A stretch of 45,308 nt of DNA from JBBKWG01 sp037968835 (lineage in GTDB: Bacteria > Pseudomonadota > Alphaproteobacteria > Rhodobacterales > Rhodobacteraceae): positions 1 through 45,308 of the forward strand of contig JBBKWG010000113.1 in NCBI GenBank assembly GCA_037968835.1, given 5' to 3'. Numbering within the stretch: position 1 is the stretch's first letter; the number at the start of each line of letters is the position of its first letter. Position numbers and translations under genes: made by a program. Shown here one piece after another: positions 43,218-45,308 of this stretch. Under the pieces are notes generated by a model. It was not told where the DNA came from. It made no database searches and worked only from the letters and a program-made list of their open reading frames with translations.

Positions 43218-43868
43218 ATGAACGAGATCAAACATCATCTGACGGACGCGCTCCTGATGGCCTATGCCACCGCCAATCTGCCCGAGGCGTTCAGCGTCGT
43301 GATTGCGACGCATATCTCGCTTTGCGACGAATGCCGCGCGCGCCTTGGCAGCTATGAGGCCGTTGGCGGTGCGCTGCTGGAGGATTGCGAAGCGGTCGAT
43401 GTCGACGCCGCAGCATTGACGGCGACCCTCGCGCGCATCGAAAGCGCAAACGCCGGATCGGAGCCGAAAGTGGCGCGCAAACTCGGCGCGGTATTCCCGA
43501 CTCCGCTGCAATCCTATGTCGGCGGCGATCTGGAGACTGTGCGATGGCGCGCGGTCGGTGGCGGCGTGAAGCAGGCGGTTCTGAAAACATCGTCCGACGC
43601 GACTGTCAGGCTCTTGTCGATTCCCGCCGGCGCGGCCATGCCCGATCACGGACACCGGGGAACCGAGCTGACGTTGGTTCTGAAAGGTGCGTTTCGCGAC
43701 GAGGACGAACGGTTCGCGCGCGGCGACATCGAAATTGCCGACGAGGATATGCATCACACCCCGACAGCCGAGGCGGGCGGCGACTGCATCTGTCTGGCGG
43801 CAACCGATGCACCGCTGAAATTCCGCGGCCTGATCCCAAGGCTTGCACAGCCGTTCATCGGGATCTGA
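43218..43868 (+). CDS. chrR: ChrR-type zinc anti-sigma factor
   Basis: A 216-residue anti-sigma. The N-terminal zinc-binding domain has His near residue 31 and CDEC (ATHISLCDECRARLG), the HxxxCxxC motif that holds RpoE. The C-terminal cupin domain (about residues 100-200) has zinc ligands around PDHGHRGTELTLVLKG and DIEIADEDMHHTP, required for release of the sigma factor in singlet oxygen in Rhodobacter. ATG at 43218. Gene order rpoE-chrR is conserved, giving a firm assignment. Confidence 0.93.
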   Translation: MNEIKHHLTDALLMAYATANLPEAFSVVIATHISLCDECRARLGSYEAVGGALLEDCEAVDVDAAALTATLARIESANAGSEPKVARKLGAVFPTPLQSYVGGDLETVRWRAVGGGVKQAVLKTSSDATVRLLSIPAGAAMPDHGHRGTELTLVLKGAFRDEDERFARGDIEIADEDMHHTPTAEAGGDCICLAATDAPLKFRGLIPRLAQPFIGI

Positions 43869-43872
43869 ACCC

Positions 43873-44760
43873 TCAGCGGTCCTGGCTGAAACTGGCCCTT
43901 ATGTGATCCGCCGCTGCCAGAACGGCGTCGCTGGGGTCGACTGCAACGGCCAGTCCCAATGCGTATTTGGGGAGCTTCGGCAGATTATAGCGCGCGGGCG
44001 CTTCGACGATTTCGCCGCCAAGCGACGACACCGGTATCGGAGCCACCGCAAGGTCCGCGAGGATGGCCGCGCGTTGACCAGAGATGTGTGCGCTTTGAAA
44101 CGCAATCCGCCAATCGCGCGCCTGTTGGTTCAGCCCATCCAGTCCGGCTTTGCGCCAGACGCAACCTTCTTCCCAGACACTGACGGGAAGCGGTGATTTT
44201 TCAATCGCGACCCCGCCTCTCCGTGCAGCCCAGACCAGTTGCTCGCGAAAAACGACCTCGGCGATTTGATCGCCCTCGAATCCCGACTCGCAAGTGATAA
44301 GCGTCAGATCGAGGCTCCCGTCCTTCAGCGAGGCAAGCATTCGCGACGAATCATCGACGACGACATTGACGGTGACGCAGGGATGCGATTCCGCGAAGCG
44401 GCGCAGCATGATGGGCAGGAACCGTTCGGCGGCGTCATCTGGCGCGCCCAGCCGGACCACTCCCTCGACATCGGGCTGCACAAAGCGGGCAATGGCGTCG
44501 CGGTTCAACGCCAGCATCCGACGCGCGTGTTCCAGAAGGAATGCGCCATCGGCGGTCAGCGTGACCGACCGGCTGTCGCGCACGAAAACCGGGCGGCCAA
44601 GAAGCTCCTCGATCTTCTTTACCTGCATCGAAATCGCCGATGGGGTTCGATAGACCGCCGCGGCCGCAGTCGAGAAGCTGCCGGTTTCGGCAATGGCGAC
44701 GAGGGTGCGCAGCAGGTCGAGATCCAAAAGCGGAATAGTCGGGGTGCGTGGGGCATTCAT
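43873..44760 (-). CDS. LysR-family transcriptional regulator
   Basis: A 295-residue regulator. The N-terminal winged helix reads LDLLRTLVAIAETGSFSTAAAAVYRTPSAISMQVKKIEELLG-like in order (LDLLRTLVAIAETGSFSTAA, TPSAISMQVKKIEELL, RPVFVRDSRSVTLTADG), followed by a substrate-binding domain with RFAESHPCVTVNVVVDDS and SLDLTLITCE. ATG at 44760 is preferred (GGTGAT upstream); ATG at 44796 is less fitting. Divergent from a DUF1127 gene with an inverted repeat between them; such pairs are common in Rhodobacteraceae. Effector unknown. Confidence 0.9.
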   Translation of the reverse strand: MNAPRTPTIPLLDLDLLRTLVAIAETGSFSTAAAAVYRTPSAISMQVKKIEELLGRPVFVRDSRSVTLTADGAFLLEHARRMLALNRDAIARFVQPDVEGVVRLGAPDDAAERFLPIMLRRFAESHPCVTVNVVVDDSSRMLASLKDGSLDLTLITCESGFEGDQIAEVVFREQLVWAARRGGVAIEKSPLPVSVWEEGCVWRKAGLDGLNQQARDWRIAFQSAHISGQRAAILADLAVAPIPVSSLGGEIVEAPARYNLPKLPKYALGLAVAVDPSDAVLAAADHIRASFSQDR

Positions 44761-44796
44761 AGCATCACCGTGAATGATAATTTCTGACAGATGCAT

Positions 44797-44814
44797 TCAA
44801 ATCTATTCGTTTGA
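44797..44814. promoter_or_regulatory. Candidate LysR operator dyad
   Basis: TCAAA (44797-44801) and TTTGA (44810-44814), 8 bases apart, form a dyad in the divergent region between the LysR gene and the DUF1127 gene. LysR regulators usually bind such sites to repress themselves and activate the divergent gene. Confidence 0.4.
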
Positions 44815-44893
44815 TTGATGTATGTCCAGAGCTCATGTTGATCTTCGAGGCCGTCGCGACGTCTCTGCCAAAAACTCGAAAAGGAGACACACC

Positions 44894-45145
44894 ATGAATA
44901 GCCAAACCCTCAGCCCCCCCGTCGGCCATCCGATTGCGGACCTGTCAAATCGTCTTGCCGAACGCATCGGACTGCGGCGCAAGCGCAAGGGATTCCTGCG
45001 CCTGCTCGATCTGGACGATCACATGTTGAAGGACATCGGCGTCACCCGCTGGGAAGTGGAACAAGCATCTCGTCTGCCATTCTGGGCTGACGCCGGCACC
45101 GAACTGCGGCGGATGTCGCTGGAACGCCGGAACGCGATGATGTGA
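44894..45145 (+). CDS. DUF1127 small basic protein
   Basis: An 83-residue protein with the DUF1127 core RKRKGFLRLLDLDDHMLKDIGVTRWEVEQA (read in two blocks: RLLDLDDHMLKDIGVTRWEV and the Arg-rich start). AAGGAG stands 7 bases before the ATG at 44894. DUF1127 proteins act in RNA turnover and phosphate or stress responses in some alphaproteobacteria. The divergent LysR gene probably regulates it. A terminator follows at 45205. Confidence 0.88.
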   Translation: MNSQTLSPPVGHPIADLSNRLAERIGLRRKRKGFLRLLDLDDHMLKDIGVTRWEVEQASRLPFWADAGTELRRMSLERRNAMM

Positions 45146-45204
45146 CGGACGCGCATTGCACGCTACAACCTTTCTATGCGCTCATCGTGCCCCAAACCAA
45201 ACCG

Positions 45205-45232
45205 AACCGCCCCCGAACCGAGGGGCGGTTTT
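45205..45232 (+). terminator. Rho-independent terminator after the DUF1127 gene
   Basis: AACCGCCCC (45205-45213) and GGGGCGGTT (45222-45230) form a stem with an 8-base loop, followed by T residues to 45232. The reverse strand has A-rich sequence after the loop as well, so it may serve the convergent gene at the right edge too. Confidence 0.85.
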
Positions 45233-45239
45233 GCGTGCC

Positions 45240-45308
45240 TCAGTCAAGCCACTTCCCCGGCGGCGTGGGTTCGATGAAACGCTTTGCCGAACTCTTCACG
45301 CGTCTCGA
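45240..45308 (-). CDS. Partial hypothetical protein (3' end only)
   Basis: Reverse-strand frame entering from the right edge and ending TGA at 45242-45240; the visible 22 residues finish KRFIEPTPPGKWLD, which reads like a natural Pro/Trp-rich protein end. It converges on the DUF1127 gene with the terminator between them. Too short to name. Confidence 0.4.
   Translation of the reverse strand, partial: SRRVKSSAKRFIEPTPPGKWLD

Noticed and set aside
1..45308. CRISPR arrays, insertion sequences, phage genes
   Set aside because: No regularly spaced direct repeats, transposases, integrases or phage structural genes were recognised on either strand.

Overview
The window looks like a chromosomal segment from an alphaproteobacterium of the Rhodobacteraceae type. 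The clues are high GC content, a petABC cytochrome bc1 operon of Rhodobacter style, an RpoE-ChrR sigma/anti-sigma pair beside its usual FAD protein/DUF1365/MFS/DUF3833/SDR operon, a LysR-DUF1127 divergent pair, and the large number of ATGA start/stop overlaps.

Layout. 1-749: 5' part of a reverse-strand gene for a repetitive, propeller-like protein that runs off the left edge. 882-5173: reverse-strand RND efflux pump (membrane fusion protein plus permease). 5174-6074: gene-poor stretch with a broken phosphoribosyltransferase remnant. 6075-10554: reverse-strand operon of a COG0523 metal GTPase, a peptide/nickel-type binding protein and two permeases, with no ATPase genes. 10654-24780: one tightly packed forward operon of about 14 kb for a [NiFe] hydrogenase. 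Its order is CooC-like ATPase, MerR regulator, small subunit, five single-span membrane mini-proteins, large subunit, a peptidase-like protein, a winged-helix-like protein with a Cys/His tail, a Rieske-like fusion, the maturation peptidase, HypF, HypC, HypD, HypE and a membrane flippase-like protein. 25008-25083: tRNA-Lys. 25227-32180: lipoprotein, dapF, mtaB, a PaiB-like gene, a GST and petABC, ended by a strong terminator. 32304-36727: glutamine amidotransferase, glutamine synthetase-like and FAD oxidoreductase trio, a GFA-family protein and a CDGSH protein. 36724-42435: M19 dipeptidase and the five-gene operon next to rpoE-chrR. 42664-45145: rpoE-chrR, a LysR regulator and a DUF1127 gene.

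The most interesting part is 6-24.8 kb. The hydrogenase has no Tat signal on its small subunit and no cytochrome b subunit. Instead, five tandem membrane mini-proteins sit between the two catalytic subunit genes; they appear to belong to two paralogous families arranged A-A-B-A-B. HypC, D, E and F are encoded, but HypA and HypB, the usual nickel inserters, are not seen. In their place are a CooC-like ATPase with the nickel-binding CxC motif, a COG0523 GTPase with a CxCC motif and a His-rich loop, a small protein with a Cys/His-rich tail, a MerR regulator with a Cys-rich tail and a candidate nickel/peptide importer. I infer a self-contained nickel supply and sensing module serving an unusual membrane-anchored, possibly high-affinity, uptake hydrogenase. 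Function, substrate and hydrogenase subgroup are inferences from sequence patterns only.
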